64,000 nt of DNA. It comes from Enterobacter genomosp. O. Lineage in GTDB: Bacteria; Pseudomonadota; Gammaproteobacteria; Enterobacterales; Enterobacteriaceae. Position numbers and translations under genes: made by a program. Below are positions 17,623 to 25,923 of this stretch, in pieces. The stretch's first letter is position 1, and each line of letters begins with the position of its first letter. The stretch covers positions 434,001 to 498,000 of the forward strand of contig NZ_LECZ01000025.1 in assembly GCF_001022965.1 (NCBI RefSeq). Direction: 5' to 3'. Below the pieces are notes generated by a model. That model was not told the DNA's origin, did no database searches, and worked only from the letters and a program-made list of their open reading frames with translations.

Positions 17623-18308
17623 TTCGCGCGATTGTGACGGATATTGAAGGGACCACCAGCGATATTCGTTTTGTCCACGACGTTTTGTTCCCCTACGCGC
17701 GTGAGCGGCTGGCGGCTTTCGTGACCGCCCAGCAGTACGCCGAGCCGGTCAAATCCATTCTGGACAACCTGCGTGATGAAATTAACGCTCCGCACGCCAG
17801 CGTCAGCGACCTTATCAATACGCTGTTCACCTTTATGGATGAAGACCGTAAGTCGACGGCGCTGAAGGCCCTTCAGGGAATTATCTGGCAGGACGGCTAC
17901 GTCAACGGCGACTTTACCGGCCACCTCTACCCGGACGTGCTGCCTGCGCTTGAAAAATGGAAAGCGCAAGGCATTGATCTCTATGTTTATTCTTCTGGCT
18001 CCGTTGCTGCGCAGAAACTGTTATTTGGCTACAGCGACGAAGGTGATATTACTCATCTGTTCAGCGGCTATTTTGATACCCACATCGGCGCCAAGCGCGA
18101 AGTGCAGTCTTATCAGAACATTGCGGCGCAAACGGGCATTGCCCCGTCGCAGATCCTGTTCCTGTCGGATATTCATCAGGAGCTGGACGCGGCTGAACAG
18201 GCAGGTTTTCGCACCCTGCAGCTGATTCGCGGTGATGATGACGGCGCAAGCCACCACCATCAGATCCACCAGTTTGACGAGATTAACCCGGAGCAGATCC
18301 CTTCATGA
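17619..18308 (+). CDS. mtnC: Enolase-phosphatase MtnC (E1)
   Basis: Haloacid-dehalogenase enzyme of 229 residues that enolises and dephosphorylates diketomethylthiopentyl-1-phosphate to the acireductone. The HAD motifs are VTDIEGTTS (D8, E10), YVYSSGS and FLSDIHQEL. Its ATG overlaps the mtnB stop (ATGA), as expected for coupled translation. Confidence 0.95.
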   Translation: MIRAIVTDIEGTTSDIRFVHDVLFPYARERLAAFVTAQQYAEPVKSILDNLRDEINAPHASVSDLINTLFTFMDEDRKSTALKALQGIIWQDGYVNGDFTGHLYPDVLPALEKWKAQGIDLYVYSSGSVAAQKLLFGYSDEGDITHLFSGYFDTHIGAKREVQSYQNIAAQTGIAPSQILFLSDIHQELDAAEQAGFRTLQLIRGDDDGASHHHQIHQFDEINPEQIPS

Positions 18309-18847
18309 GCGCATTAACGATTTACTCTGATAAAGACGCCAGCGAGCATCAGTGGCACAGCACCGACGCGGACGAAATTGCCCAACAGCTCAACGCCAGG
18401 GGTGTGCGTTTTGAACGCTGGGCGGCCGATCGAGATTTAGGCCAGGATCCTGCGCCTGAGGTGGTGATCGAAGCCTATCAGCATGCGATAGATAAGCTAG
18501 TGGCGGAAAAAGGGTACCAGAGCTGGGACGTGATTAGCCTTCGCGCCGACAACCCGCAGAAAGACGCGCTGCGCGCGAAGTTCCTGAACGAGCACACCCA
18601 CGGCGAAGATGAAGTGCGCTTCTTTGTAGAAGGCGCCGGGCTGTTCTGCCTGCACATTGGTGATGAGGTGTATCAGGTGCTGTGCGAGAAAAACGACCTG
18701 ATTTCCGTGCCGGCGGGCACGCCTCACTGGTTTGATATGGGTTCAGAGCCGAACTTTACCGCTATACGTATTTTCGACAACCCGGAAGGCTGGGTGGCCC
18801 AGTTTACGGGTGATGCGATTGCGGAAGCGTATCCCAGACTTGCATGA
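18305..18847 (+). CDS. mtnD: Acireductone dioxygenase MtnD
   Basis: Cupin metalloenzyme of 180 residues. With iron it converts acireductone to 2-keto-4-methylthiobutyrate and formate; with nickel it makes an off-pathway product. The metal ligands H97, H99, E103 (EHTHGEDEV) and H141 (AGTPHWFD) are all present at the positions known for the Klebsiella enzyme. It overlaps mtnC by ATGA and ends the operon. A REP hairpin 24 bases after the stop may protect or end the message. Confidence 0.96.
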   Translation: MSALTIYSDKDASEHQWHSTDADEIAQQLNARGVRFERWAADRDLGQDPAPEVVIEAYQHAIDKLVAEKGYQSWDVISLRADNPQKDALRAKFLNEHTHGEDEVRFFVEGAGLFCLHIGDEVYQVLCEKNDLISVPAGTPHWFDMGSEPNFTAIRIFDNPEGWVAQFTGDAIAEAYPRLA

Positions 18848-18870
18848 AGTCTGGAGGGGCGCGGAACAAT

Positions 18871-18906
18871 CCCCTCGCCCCTAGGGGAGAGGGTTAGGGT
18901 GAGGGG
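18871..18906. repeat. REP palindrome, CCCTCTCCC type
   Basis: CCCTCGCCCCTAGGGGAGAGGG hairpin followed by TTAGGGTGAGGGG. It is the same family as copies at 19565, 22485, 41318, 45501, 45545, 53374 and 60124. It lies between the convergent mtnD and XRE-type gene. Confidence 0.8.
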
Positions 18907-18949
18907 GGAACATACGGCTGAGGTGGTCAGTTCCCTATTCAGGCATTCA

Positions 18950-19174
18950 TTAAATACTGGCGATAATCCTCTGTACATCTGCGTCAACCAGCCTCGCCAG
19001 ATGCACAAACTCCACCACATCTAACCTGCGCTCACCACTTTCTACTTTAGCGATAAACGATTGGGGTTTCCCTAAAGCCTCAGCAAGCTGCACCTGAGTA
19101 ATCCCCTTCTCTTTACGAGCTTTCTTCAACGCATTGATAACACGCTGGTATTCGTCCGAGTAAACTGAGGCCAT
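18950..19174 (-). CDS. Small XRE-family helix-turn-helix protein
   Basis: 74 residues consisting essentially of one Cro/CI-type HTH domain. ALKKARKEKGITQVQLAEAL is followed by a GKPQSFIAKVESGERR recognition region and LDVVEFVHLARLVD. I chose the ATG giving MASVYSDEYQ; longer frames have no homology-like sequence. It is divergent from a Ner-like gene 106 bases away, with repeated AATATCCT motifs between them, so it is a likely autoregulator. The target and role are unknown; it could be part of a mobile-element-derived switch. Confidence 0.8.
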   Translation of the reverse strand: MASVYSDEYQRVINALKKARKEKGITQVQLAEALGKPQSFIAKVESGERRLDVVEFVHLARLVDADVQRIIASI

Positions 19175-19190
19175 TGTTCCGATTCCATAC

Positions 19191-19247
19191 AAATATCCTG
19201 AAATCGAATATCCTCTCGTTGTGTTTTTATCCCAAAACAGGATAATT
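19191..19247. promoter_or_regulatory. Repeated AATATCCT motifs in the XRE/Ner divergent promoter
   Basis: AAATATCCT (19191-19199) and GAATATCCT (19206-19214) in direct orientation, 15 bases apart. A third copy is inverted, AGGATAATT (19239-19247). It forms TATCC-N7-GGATA with 19228-19232. This is the pattern of operators for one or both flanking DNA-binding proteins. Confidence 0.5.
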
Positions 19248-19280
19248 GAGCATGTAACGAACACCTGTAAGGAGAACACA

Positions 19281-19547
19281 ATGCGTCATAAAAACTGGCA
19301 TCCTGCCGATATCATTGCCGCACTAAAGAAACATGGAACAAGCCTGGCTGCGTTGTCACGCAAGGCCGGGCTGTCATCATCTACATTAGCAAACGCACTA
19401 TCCCGGCCGTGGCCTAAAGGGGAATTTCTCATTGCTCAGGCGCTAAACACCTCGCCAGATGTGATATGGCCGGAAAGGTATTTTGATGAAAAAGGGGAAC
19501 CCATTTTCCGTCAGAGAAGGGCTACGAGACAAAGCCCCCATATTTAA
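19281..19547 (+). CDS. Ner/Nlp-family DNA-binding protein
   Basis: 88 residues with the Ner winged-helix pattern: NWHPADIIAALKKHGTSLAA, LSRKAGLSSSTLANAL, and SRPWPKGEFLIAQALN with PDVIWPERYF. Such proteins are regulators in Mu-like phages, and enterobacterial chromosomes carry the Nlp (SfsB) relative. The start follows AAGGAGAACACA. It pairs divergently with the small XRE gene and ends 17 bases before a REP element. Its target is not known. Confidence 0.82.
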   Translation: MRHKNWHPADIIAALKKHGTSLAALSRKAGLSSSTLANALSRPWPKGEFLIAQALNTSPDVIWPERYFDEKGEPIFRQRRATRQSPHI

Positions 19548-19564
19548 TATCATCAACGTATGTT

Positions 19565-19600
19565 CCCCCTCACCCCAACCCTCTCCCTCAAGGGAGAGGG
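19565..19600. repeat. REP palindrome, CCCTCTCCC type (inverse orientation to 18871)
   Basis: CCCCTCACCCCAACCCTCTCCC arm with a GGGAGAGGG partner. It overlaps the last codons and the stop of the convergent SRPBCC gene. Confidence 0.8.
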
Positions 19601-20067
19601 GGTCTAAGAGACTTCACATACCCCACCAGCTGGTCCAGCACAATGCCCCACCCTTCGTGGAAACCCATCTGTTCATGCTGCTCACGGATGTCCTTCGTCG
19701 GATGGCGCGCTATCGCCGTATAGCGGGTTTTCCCCTCCCCAACGTCTTCCAGCAATAAAATCGCCGTCATAAACGGCTTCTCGGCCGGTTTCCAGCCTTC
19801 GGTATAGCCATCGGTAAAGACCAGCTTTTTACCGGGATCGATTTCCAGGAAGACACCGCGGTTATCCATCCGCTGACCGTCCACCTCAAACACGGTGTTG
19901 AACCGCCCGCCCACGCGGAGATCGAGATCGCACTCGGTCACCTTATGGGGAGCAGGAATGAAGAAATTTTTGATATGTTCCGGCGTGGTCCAGCACAGCC
20001 ACAGCAGGTCGCGCGGTGCATCCACCACGCGCTCCAGTTTTAAGTCAGTTTCAGGATCGAGCGTCAC
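19588..20067 (-). CDS. SRPBCC-domain (AHSA1-like) protein
   Basis: 159 residues with the START/Bet v1-like fold of the AHSA1 family: LERVVDAPRDLLWLCWTTPEHIKNF at the N-terminus, DLRVGGRF in the middle and FHEGWGIVLDQLVGYV near the end. Members bind hydrophobic ligands or act as chaperone cofactors; no specific function can be given. Its last residues and stop codon lie inside a REP palindrome, so the C-terminal RPPLP is repeat-derived. It is followed after a 42-base gap (upstream on this strand) by mtnA. Confidence 0.8.
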   Translation of the reverse strand: MTLDPETDLKLERVVDAPRDLLWLCWTTPEHIKNFFIPAPHKVTECDLDLRVGGRFNTVFEVDGQRMDNRGVFLEIDPGKKLVFTDGYTEGWKPAEKPFMTAILLLEDVGEGKTRYTAIARHPTKDIREQHEQMGFHEGWGIVLDQLVGYVKSLRPPLP

Positions 20068-20109
20068 GATATTGTCCTCTTAAGGGAACCCCTTAAAGGA
20101 TAGCCGGAC

Positions 20110-21126
20110 TCAGGCGAATTTCCCGTTTGCCACCGCTTCCGGCGTGACCACGCCCGTATCCAGCACCCAGCCGCTAATCAGCGAGGCAGGCGTGACGTCA
20201 AAGGCCGGGTTATAGACCCGTGCGTTTTCCGGTGCCCATTGCACCGCGCCAAAGCTCCCCGCCACGCCCGTTACCTCGCTGGCGGCACGCTGCTCGATGG
20301 GGATCGCATCCCCGTTCGGACAGTCCGGGTCGAGCGTGGTATGCGGCGCGGCGACGTAGAACGGAATGCCGTGGAATTTCGCCAGTACCGCCAGCGAGTA
20401 GGTACCAATTTTATTTGCCACATCGCCGTTGGCGGCAATACGGTCTGCGCCCACCCACACGGCGTCTACCTCCCCTTTCGCCATCAGGCTGGCGGCCATG
20501 GAATCGGTGATGAGCTGATACGGCACGCCCAGCTCGCCGAGTTCCCATGCGGTCAGCCTGCCTCCCTGCAGCAGCGGACGGGTTTCATCGACCCAGACGC
20601 TGCTGACGTTACCGTCCTGATGCGCACGGGCAATGACGCCCAGCGCGGTGCCGACGCCCGCGGTTGCCAGCCCGCCGGTATTGCAGTGGGTCAGCAGGCG
20701 GCTGCCGGGTTTGACCAGCGCGCTACCGGCTTCCGCAATCGCGTCGCAGAGCTGTTTATCTTCGTCAATCAGACGCAGCGCTTCCGTTACAAGTGCCGAA
20801 ACGAAATCTTCCTGCCACAGCGCCAGCTTCATGCGGTCGAGGTTGTTCATCAGGTTCACGGCCGTGGGGCGCGACGCGCGCAGGGTATCCAGCGCCACGG
20901 CCAGTTCGTCGCGGCTTTTACCGCTTTCCGCCAGCAGCGCCAGCAGCAGGCTTGCAGAGAGACCAATCAGCGGCGCGCCGCGCACCCTAAGTGCGTGAAT
21001 ATGGCCCACCAGCGCCTCTACCGTAGAGGCATCCAGCCAGCGTTTCTCCTGCGGAAGGGCCTGCTGGTCGAGAATAAAGAGCTGATTATCCGTCACCCGC
21101 AGGCTGGTCGTCTGTAATGTCTGCAT
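20110..21126 (-). CDS. mtnA: Methylthioribose-1-phosphate isomerase MtnA
   Basis: Aldose-ketose isomerase related to eIF2B, 338 residues. It converts 5-methylthioribose 1-phosphate to the ribulose form. Catalytic C148 lies in [12 protein letters not shown] and D228 in [19 protein letters not shown]. It is divergent from mtnK with a MetJ array between the two, so steps one and two of salvage after MTA cleavage are controlled together. The SRPBCC gene downstream on the same strand could be co-transcribed. Confidence 0.95.
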   Translation of the reverse strand: MQTLQTTSLRVTDNQLFILDQQALPQEKRWLDASTVEALVGHIHALRVRGAPLIGLSASLLLALLAESGKSRDELAVALDTLRASRPTAVNLMNNLDRMKLALWQEDFVSALVTEALRLIDEDKQLCDAIAEAGSALVKPGSRLLTHCNTGGLATAGVGTALGVIARAHQDGNVSSVWVDETRPLLQGGRLTAWELGELGVPYQLITDSMAASLMAKGEVDAVWVGADRIAANGDVANKIGTYSLAVLAKFHGIPFYVAAPHTTLDPDCPNGDAIPIEQRAASEVTGVAGSFGAVQWAPENARVYNPAFDVTPASLISGWVLDTGVVTPEAVANGKFA

Positions 21127-21178
21127 GTCGTTAATTCCCTGTTGCGTTGTTGTAGCACATTGTGTCAGGATGAAATCC

Positions 21179-21202
21179 AGATGTATAGACGTCTACATGT
21201 CT
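21179..21202. promoter_or_regulatory. MetJ-box array between mtnA and mtnK
   Basis: Three consecutive 8-mers, AGATGTAT, AGACGTCT (perfect) and ACATGTCT. They lie 53 bases from the mtnA start and 29 from the mtnK start. Repression of both genes by MetJ with S-adenosylmethionine is expected. Confidence 0.85.
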
Positions 21203-21230
21203 TTATTAGCAAACCCGTGAGGAACAGGCC

Positions 21231-22430
21231 ATGTCGCAATACCGTACCTTTACCGCCCAGGACGCCGTGGAGTATGCAAAGCAGTTCGGCGGCCTTGACG
21301 ATCCTTCATCGCTGGTAGAGGCGCAGGAGGTGGGCGACGGTAACCTCAATCTGGTGTTTAAAATATTCGACAGCGCAGGCGTGAGCCGCATTATCGTCAA
21401 GCAGGCGCTGCCCTACGTGCGCTGCGTCGGCGAGTCCTGGCCGTTAACGCTGGATCGCGCCCGCCTGGAGGCGCAAACCCTGGTCGAGCACTACCGGCAC
21501 AGCCCGCAGCACACCGTGAAAATTCACCACTTTGACCCGGAACTGGCGGTAATGGTGATGGAAGATCTCTCCAGCCACCTGATCTGGCGCGGCGAGCTGA
21601 TTAAAAATAATCACTACCCGCAGGCCGCGCGCCAGCTGGGGGAATACCTCGCGCACGCGCTGTTCCACACCAGCGATTTCTACCTGCACCCGCACGAGAA
21701 AAAAGCACAGGTGGCGAAATTCATTAATCCGGAGATGTGCGAGATCACCGAAGATCTGTTCTTTAACGATCCGTACCAGATCCACGAGCGCAACAGCTAC
21801 CCGGCCGAGCTGGAAAACGATGTTGCCGCCCTGCGCGACGACGCCCAGCTGAAGATTGCCGTGGCCTCCCTGAAGCATCGCTTCTTCTCTCAGGCCGAAG
21901 CGCTGCTGCACGGCGATATTCACAGCGGGTCAATTTTCGTGGCGGACGGCAGCCTGAAGGCCATCGACGCCGAGTTTGGCTACTTCGGCCCGATTGGCTT
22001 TGACGTGGGCACCGCCATCGGCAACCTGCTGCTCAATTTCTGCGGCCTGCCGGGGCATCTGGGCATTCGCGATGCCGCTGCCGCACGCGAGCAGCGCCTG
22101 ACCGATATCCAGGAGCTCTGGAATACCTTCGCGGAACGCTTCCAGGCGCTGGCAAACGAGAAAACGCGCGATGCGGCGCTGAGCGCACCGGGCTATGCCT
22201 CCGCGTTTCTGAAAAAGGTCTGGCACGATGCCATCGGCTTCTGCGGCACGGAGCTGATTCGCCGCAGCGTGGGGCTTTCTCACGTGGCGGATATCGACAC
22301 CATTGCGGATGACGCCATGCGCCACGAATGCCTGCGCCACGCCATTACGCTCGGCAAGGCGCTGATTGTCATTGCCGACCGTATCGACAGCGCGGAAGAG
22401 CTGGTGGCACGGGTGCGTCAGTACAGCTGA
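21231..22430 (+). CDS. mtnK: 5-methylthioribose kinase MtnK
   Basis: Kinase of 399 residues that phosphorylates 5-methylthioribose, the product of Pfs action on methylthioadenosine. It has the aminoglycoside-kinase-like fold, with the catalytic loop [13 protein letters not shown] and the metal-binding [16 protein letters not shown]. Substrate comes from the cell's own polyamine and autoinducer metabolism or from outside. The start [21 protein letters not shown] is family-like. It is convergent with the LVIVD-protein gene. Confidence 0.95.
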   Translation: MSQYRTFTAQDAVEYAKQFGGLDDPSSLVEAQEVGDGNLNLVFKIFDSAGVSRIIVKQALPYVRCVGESWPLTLDRARLEAQTLVEHYRHSPQHTVKIHHFDPELAVMVMEDLSSHLIWRGELIKNNHYPQAARQLGEYLAHALFHTSDFYLHPHEKKAQVAKFINPEMCEITEDLFFNDPYQIHERNSYPAELENDVAALRDDAQLKIAVASLKHRFFSQAEALLHGDIHSGSIFVADGSLKAIDAEFGYFGPIGFDVGTAIGNLLLNFCGLPGHLGIRDAAAAREQRLTDIQELWNTFAERFQALANEKTRDAALSAPGYASAFLKKVWHDAIGFCGTELIRRSVGLSHVADIDTIADDAMRHECLRHAITLGKALIVIADRIDSAEELVARVRQYS

Positions 22431-22438
22431 GTGCATTT

Positions 22439-22519
22439 GCCCGGTGGCGGCTTCGCCTTACCGGGCCTACGCTACTGATTTTCTCCCTCTCCCTGTGGGA
22501 GAGGGCCGGGGTGAGGGCA
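22439..22519. repeat. Two REP palindromes of different families
   Basis: A GCCCGGTGGCGGCTTCGCC-type copy at 22439-22470 is followed by a CCCTCTCCCTGTGGGAGAGGG copy with a GGGGTGAGGGC tail at 22485-22519. They lie between the convergent mtnK and LVIVD genes. Confidence 0.8.
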
Positions 22520-22530
22520 TCAAACCGCAC

Positions 22531-23772
22531 TCACCCCAGATACTCAATCACCGATAACCCGCCGTTATAATCCGTGCTGTAAATAATCCCCTGCGCATCC
22601 ACAAACACGTCGCACGACTGGATCACCTGAGGGCGATACGGCCGCGTGTCCATCATTCTCTCTGGCGCGGCAGGCACCAGCGCGCCGGTTTCCACCGGTC
22701 GATATGGATTGGAAATGTCGTACGCGCGCACGCCTGCATTCTGGTACGTGGCAAAAATCAGCGTTGAGCTGACAAAGCTTCCCGGCCGGTTCTCGTGCAG
22801 GTTATGCGGCCCGAAATGCGCCCCTTTCGCCACGTAGTCAATTTCATCCGGCTGGGGGAAGGTAGAGATGCTCACCGGGTTCGCCGGCTCGCGGATATCA
22901 AACAGCCAGATCAGCTTTTCGCCGTCTTCCTGATTGTCGAGCACCGCTTCGTCCAGCACCACCAGCAGGGAGCGGTCCGGCAGCGGCAGCGCGGTGTGCG
23001 TCCCGCCGCCAAATGGCGGGCTCCAGTTGCGATGGCTAATCAGCTTCGGCTGCGCGCGGTCTTTCACGTCCAGCAGCGTCAGCCCGCCGTCGCGCCAGCT
23101 GCCGTAGGCGGTATCCCCGGCGATAATCGCATGGTGCAGCGCGTAGCGTTTCCCTTCCGGCCAGTCCGGCTTCTCGCCTTCGGCCTGGTTCATGCCCGGC
23201 AGCCACCAGCGCCCCGCCACTTCGGGCTTACGCGGATCGGCCAGGTCGATGGTCAGGAAGATGTAGTCGGTAAAACCGTCGATCAGCGCCGAGACGTACG
23301 CCCAGCGCCCGCCGACGAACCAGATGCGGTGAATGCCAATGCCGCTCAGGGACAGAAAGCCGATTTCACGCGGCTTATCCGGCGTGGAGATGTCAAACAC
23401 CCGCAAGCCCGCGCTCCAGCCTTTTTCCTGCACGTCGCTGACGGTCTCCCCCACCTGGCGGGTGTAGTAGACCTTCTCGTCGGCAAAGCGCGCATCGGCA
23501 AACAGATCCCGGGCGTTGATCACCAGCAGCAGGTCATCATGCGCCTGGAGGTGCACGTTCCAGGTGCCCGGCGGCGCGGGCACATAGCCCGCGGGTTTCG
23601 GGTTTTTCGGGTCGCGCACGTCCACAATGGAAAAGCCCTGCGACACCATATGGCCGATATACGCGAAGCCGCGATGCACCATCAGCTGCACGCCGTCCGG
23701 ACGGCCGCCCTGGTCGCTGTGGCCAATCAGCCGCATATTGCGGCTGTATTCGGGGGTGGGTAACTGAGACAC
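22531..23772 (-). CDS. LVIVD-repeat protein, probable beta-propeller
   Basis: 413 residues without an obvious signal peptide or membrane helix. Repeated short strands of the type GFSIVDVRDPKNPK, GLRVFDISTPDKPREIG, GLTLLDVKDRAQPKL and GVRAYDISNPYRPVE recur every 45-60 residues and mark the LVIVD propeller family. Several conserved histidines (HLQAHDDLL, GIHRIWF, LHHAI, GPHNLHE) could hold a metal. The function is unknown. It precedes a ribose-type ABC importer on the same strand, so it may act on the imported compound. Confidence 0.75.
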   Translation of the reverse strand: MSQLPTPEYSRNMRLIGHSDQGGRPDGVQLMVHRGFAYIGHMVSQGFSIVDVRDPKNPKPAGYVPAPPGTWNVHLQAHDDLLLVINARDLFADARFADEKVYYTRQVGETVSDVQEKGWSAGLRVFDISTPDKPREIGFLSLSGIGIHRIWFVGGRWAYVSALIDGFTDYIFLTIDLADPRKPEVAGRWWLPGMNQAEGEKPDWPEGKRYALHHAIIAGDTAYGSWRDGGLTLLDVKDRAQPKLISHRNWSPPFGGGTHTALPLPDRSLLVVLDEAVLDNQEDGEKLIWLFDIREPANPVSISTFPQPDEIDYVAKGAHFGPHNLHENRPGSFVSSTLIFATYQNAGVRAYDISNPYRPVETGALVPAAPERMMDTRPYRPQVIQSCDVFVDAQGIIYSTDYNGGLSVIEYLG

Positions 23773-23788
23773 CTTATACTCCTTTCGC

Positions 23789-23842
23789 AGGGTGGCGGCC
23801 GCGCCTTACCCCGTAGGCCCGGTAAGCGCAGCGCCACCGGGC
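23789..23842. repeat. REP pair between the LVIVD and binding-protein genes
   Basis: An imperfect GGTGGCGGCCGCGCCTTACC copy next to GTAGGCCCGGTAAGCGCAGCGCCACCGGGC, in opposite orientation. It is just downstream of the binding-protein stop. Confidence 0.75.
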
Positions 23843-23843
23843 A

Positions 23844-24908
23844 TTATTTTGACCTGGCTTCCAGCGTCGCAAACCACGGGGCGATAAAATCTTCCGTCTG
23901 GCCCCAGCCCGGAATAATTTTACCCAGCGACGCCACGTTCACCGCACCCGGCTGGGCGGTCAGCAGCGCCTGCGGGATCGCGGCCGCTTTGAAGTCATAG
24001 GTTGCCGGCGTGGCTTCTCCGGCAATCTTGTTCGCCACCAGACGCACGTTGGTCGCACCAATCAGCTTCGGATCCACCGCCACGCTCACCTTCCACGGGC
24101 TGCCCGGCTCGCGCATCAGCTGCAGATCCTGGTTGGAGATGTCGATGCTGTAGAGTTTGATCTCGGTGCGGCCGTTCTCTTTCAGCGCTTTATAAGCCCC
24201 CTGGCTGAAGGCGTCCCAGGTGCCCCAGATAGCGTCAATTTTGCCTTTCGGGTATTTCGCCAGGATCGCGCCCACCTTGTTGGCGGTGTCGCCCTGCACG
24301 TCAGACGAGACCGCGCCGATAGACTCCAGCTCTTTGATGTCCGGATACTGTTTTTGCAGCTCTTTATACGCAGTCTGGCGACGCTCCATCGGCGGGAAGC
24401 CGGCCACCCATAGCTTGACGATATTGGCCTTGCCGTTGAAATCTTTCGCCAGCTGGCCGAAAGAGAGATTCGTCAGTGAGGCATCGTCCTGCTGGGTAAC
24501 GGTCACGCCCGGGATCTCGCCGTTTACGGCGGTATCAAATACCGCGACTTTTATCCCGGCATCCACCGCCTTCTTCACCAGCGCGGTGGAGTACGGGTCG
24601 CGCCCCTGGGAGAGAATAATCCCGTCATATTTCTGGCTAATGGCCTGGTTAACGAAGTCCTGGAATTTGGCATCGTCCCCGTTGCTTAAAAAGGTGCTGA
24701 CCTTAAAGCCAAGCTTCTTCCCTTCCTCAATCGCCCCGGCAATAAACTGCGTGGTGTTGTCGTCTGAGCCGAGGTTGCGGATCACCGCAATGCGGATCGG
24801 GCCGTCGTGGTTGGCAATGGCGGCCGGAAGCGGCGCGGGCGTGGCCGCAAAGCCTGGCAGAGAAGTGAGCAGCCCGAGCGCCACTAAAGAGAGTGCAATC
24901 TTTTTCAT
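23844..24908 (-). CDS. Ribose-type sugar ABC transporter, periplasmic binding protein
   Basis: 354 residues with a signal peptide (MKKIALSLVALGLLTSLPGFA). It is followed by the periplasmic-binding-protein type 1 fold: IRIAVIRNLGSDDNTTQFIAGAI, GIILSQGRDP, VAVFDTAVNGEIPGV and AIWGTWDAFSQGAYKAL. It would deliver a sugar-like ligand to the permease encoded next. The ligand is not identifiable by eye. It is co-directional with permease and ATPase genes and with the LVIVD gene downstream. Confidence 0.85.
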   Translation of the reverse strand: MKKIALSLVALGLLTSLPGFAATPAPLPAAIANHDGPIRIAVIRNLGSDDNTTQFIAGAIEEGKKLGFKVSTFLSNGDDAKFQDFVNQAISQKYDGIILSQGRDPYSTALVKKAVDAGIKVAVFDTAVNGEIPGVTVTQQDDASLTNLSFGQLAKDFNGKANIVKLWVAGFPPMERRQTAYKELQKQYPDIKELESIGAVSSDVQGDTANKVGAILAKYPKGKIDAIWGTWDAFSQGAYKALKENGRTEIKLYSIDISNQDLQLMREPGSPWKVSVAVDPKLIGATNVRLVANKIAGEATPATYDFKAAAIPQALLTAQPGAVNVASLGKIIPGWGQTEDFIAPWFATLEARSK

Positions 24909-24927
24909 TTTTTATCCCGTTGTGTTG

Positions 24928-25923
24928 TCAGCGTTTTTGTATGTAGGTAATCGCCAGCGCTACCGCGAGCACCAGCCCTTTTATAATGTCCATGGCGTAA
25001 TACGGCACCGAGAGCATCACCAGCCCGTTCGACAGCACGCCAAGAATGACCGCCCCGACCACCGTCCCCAGCGCGTTTGGCTTGCCGGACCCGGCCAGCG
25101 AGAAGCCGATCCAGGCCGCGGCTACCGCGTCCATCAGATAGCCGCCGCCCGCATTCACCTGCGACGACCCGATGCGCGACGCCAGCAAAATCCCCCCCAA
25201 CCCCGCCAGCAGAGAGGCAATCACGTAGGCCGCCACCTTGTAGCGCGTAGTGCGAATGCCGGAGAGACGCGCCGCTTCCGGGTTACCGCCAATGGCGTAC
25301 ATCCGACGACCGTGGGTGGTGAGCGAAAGCCCAAGCTGCGCCAGAATCGTCACCACCAGCATGATGATGACGATGGTTGGCACCTGCCCCAGCAGGCTGA
25401 ACGCCGCCGGAATCGTTCCTTCCGCCATGTCGCCGCTCGGCAGGACCATGTTTTCGGTAATCGACCCGCCGTAGCTGTAGGTCATCGCCACGCCCTGGAT
25501 CACAAACAGGCTGGCAAGCGTCGCGAGCATGTCGGGAATACGCAGGATGACGATCAGAAAAGCGTTAAACAGCCCCACCAGCGTACAGAGCGCAAGGGTG
25601 ATCAGAATCGACTCTGTGGTGCCGAAGCCGTGCCAGACGAAAAGCGAAATCACCAGCGCGTTCGCCAGCGACGCCGTTGACCCCACGGAGAGATCGAACC
25701 CGCCGATGGTCAGAGAAATCGACACGCCAATGGCTATCACCGTCACGATGGCAATCGAGCGCAGGATATTGATGATGTTGTTCGGGTCGAGGAAGTTGTC
25801 CGACGCCAGGCCAAAAACGGCCACCAGCGCGACGACGGTCAGCAACATGCCCCACTTGTAGAGAAAATCAAAAATCTGCTGACGGCCAGACGCCGCCGCG
25901 TTCACTGAAAGGGCCTTGCTCAC
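24928..25923 (-). CDS. Ribose-type sugar ABC transporter, permease
   Basis: 331 residues with 8-10 hydrophobic segments of the RbsC family: GGFDLSVGSTASLANALV, the loop ARLSGIRTTRYKVAAYV, ASRIGSSQVNAGGGYLMDAVAA and LSNGLVMLSVPYY. Its start overlaps the ATPase stop by four bases, so the two are translationally coupled. It is a single permease polypeptide, as expected for this class, which works as a homodimer. Confidence 0.88.
   Translation of the reverse strand: MSKALSVNAAASGRQQIFDFLYKWGMLLTVVALVAVFGLASDNFLDPNNIINILRSIAIVTVIAIGVSISLTIGGFDLSVGSTASLANALVISLFVWHGFGTTESILITLALCTLVGLFNAFLIVILRIPDMLATLASLFVIQGVAMTYSYGGSITENMVLPSGDMAEGTIPAAFSLLGQVPTIVIIMLVVTILAQLGLSLTTHGRRMYAIGGNPEAARLSGIRTTRYKVAAYVIASLLAGLGGILLASRIGSSQVNAGGGYLMDAVAAAWIGFSLAGSGKPNALGTVVGAVILGVLSNGLVMLSVPYYAMDIIKGLVLAVALAITYIQKR

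Noticed and set aside
18950-19547. A prophage remnant, because of the Ner-like and XRE proteins
   Set aside because: No integrase, structural or lysis gene and no attachment-site duplication is visible; only a two-gene regulator unit can be supported.
24220-25680. A 486-codon plus-strand open frame opposite the ABC binding protein and permease
   Set aside because: The translation is rich in His, Arg and Gln and spans two genes that have clear family motifs on the other strand.
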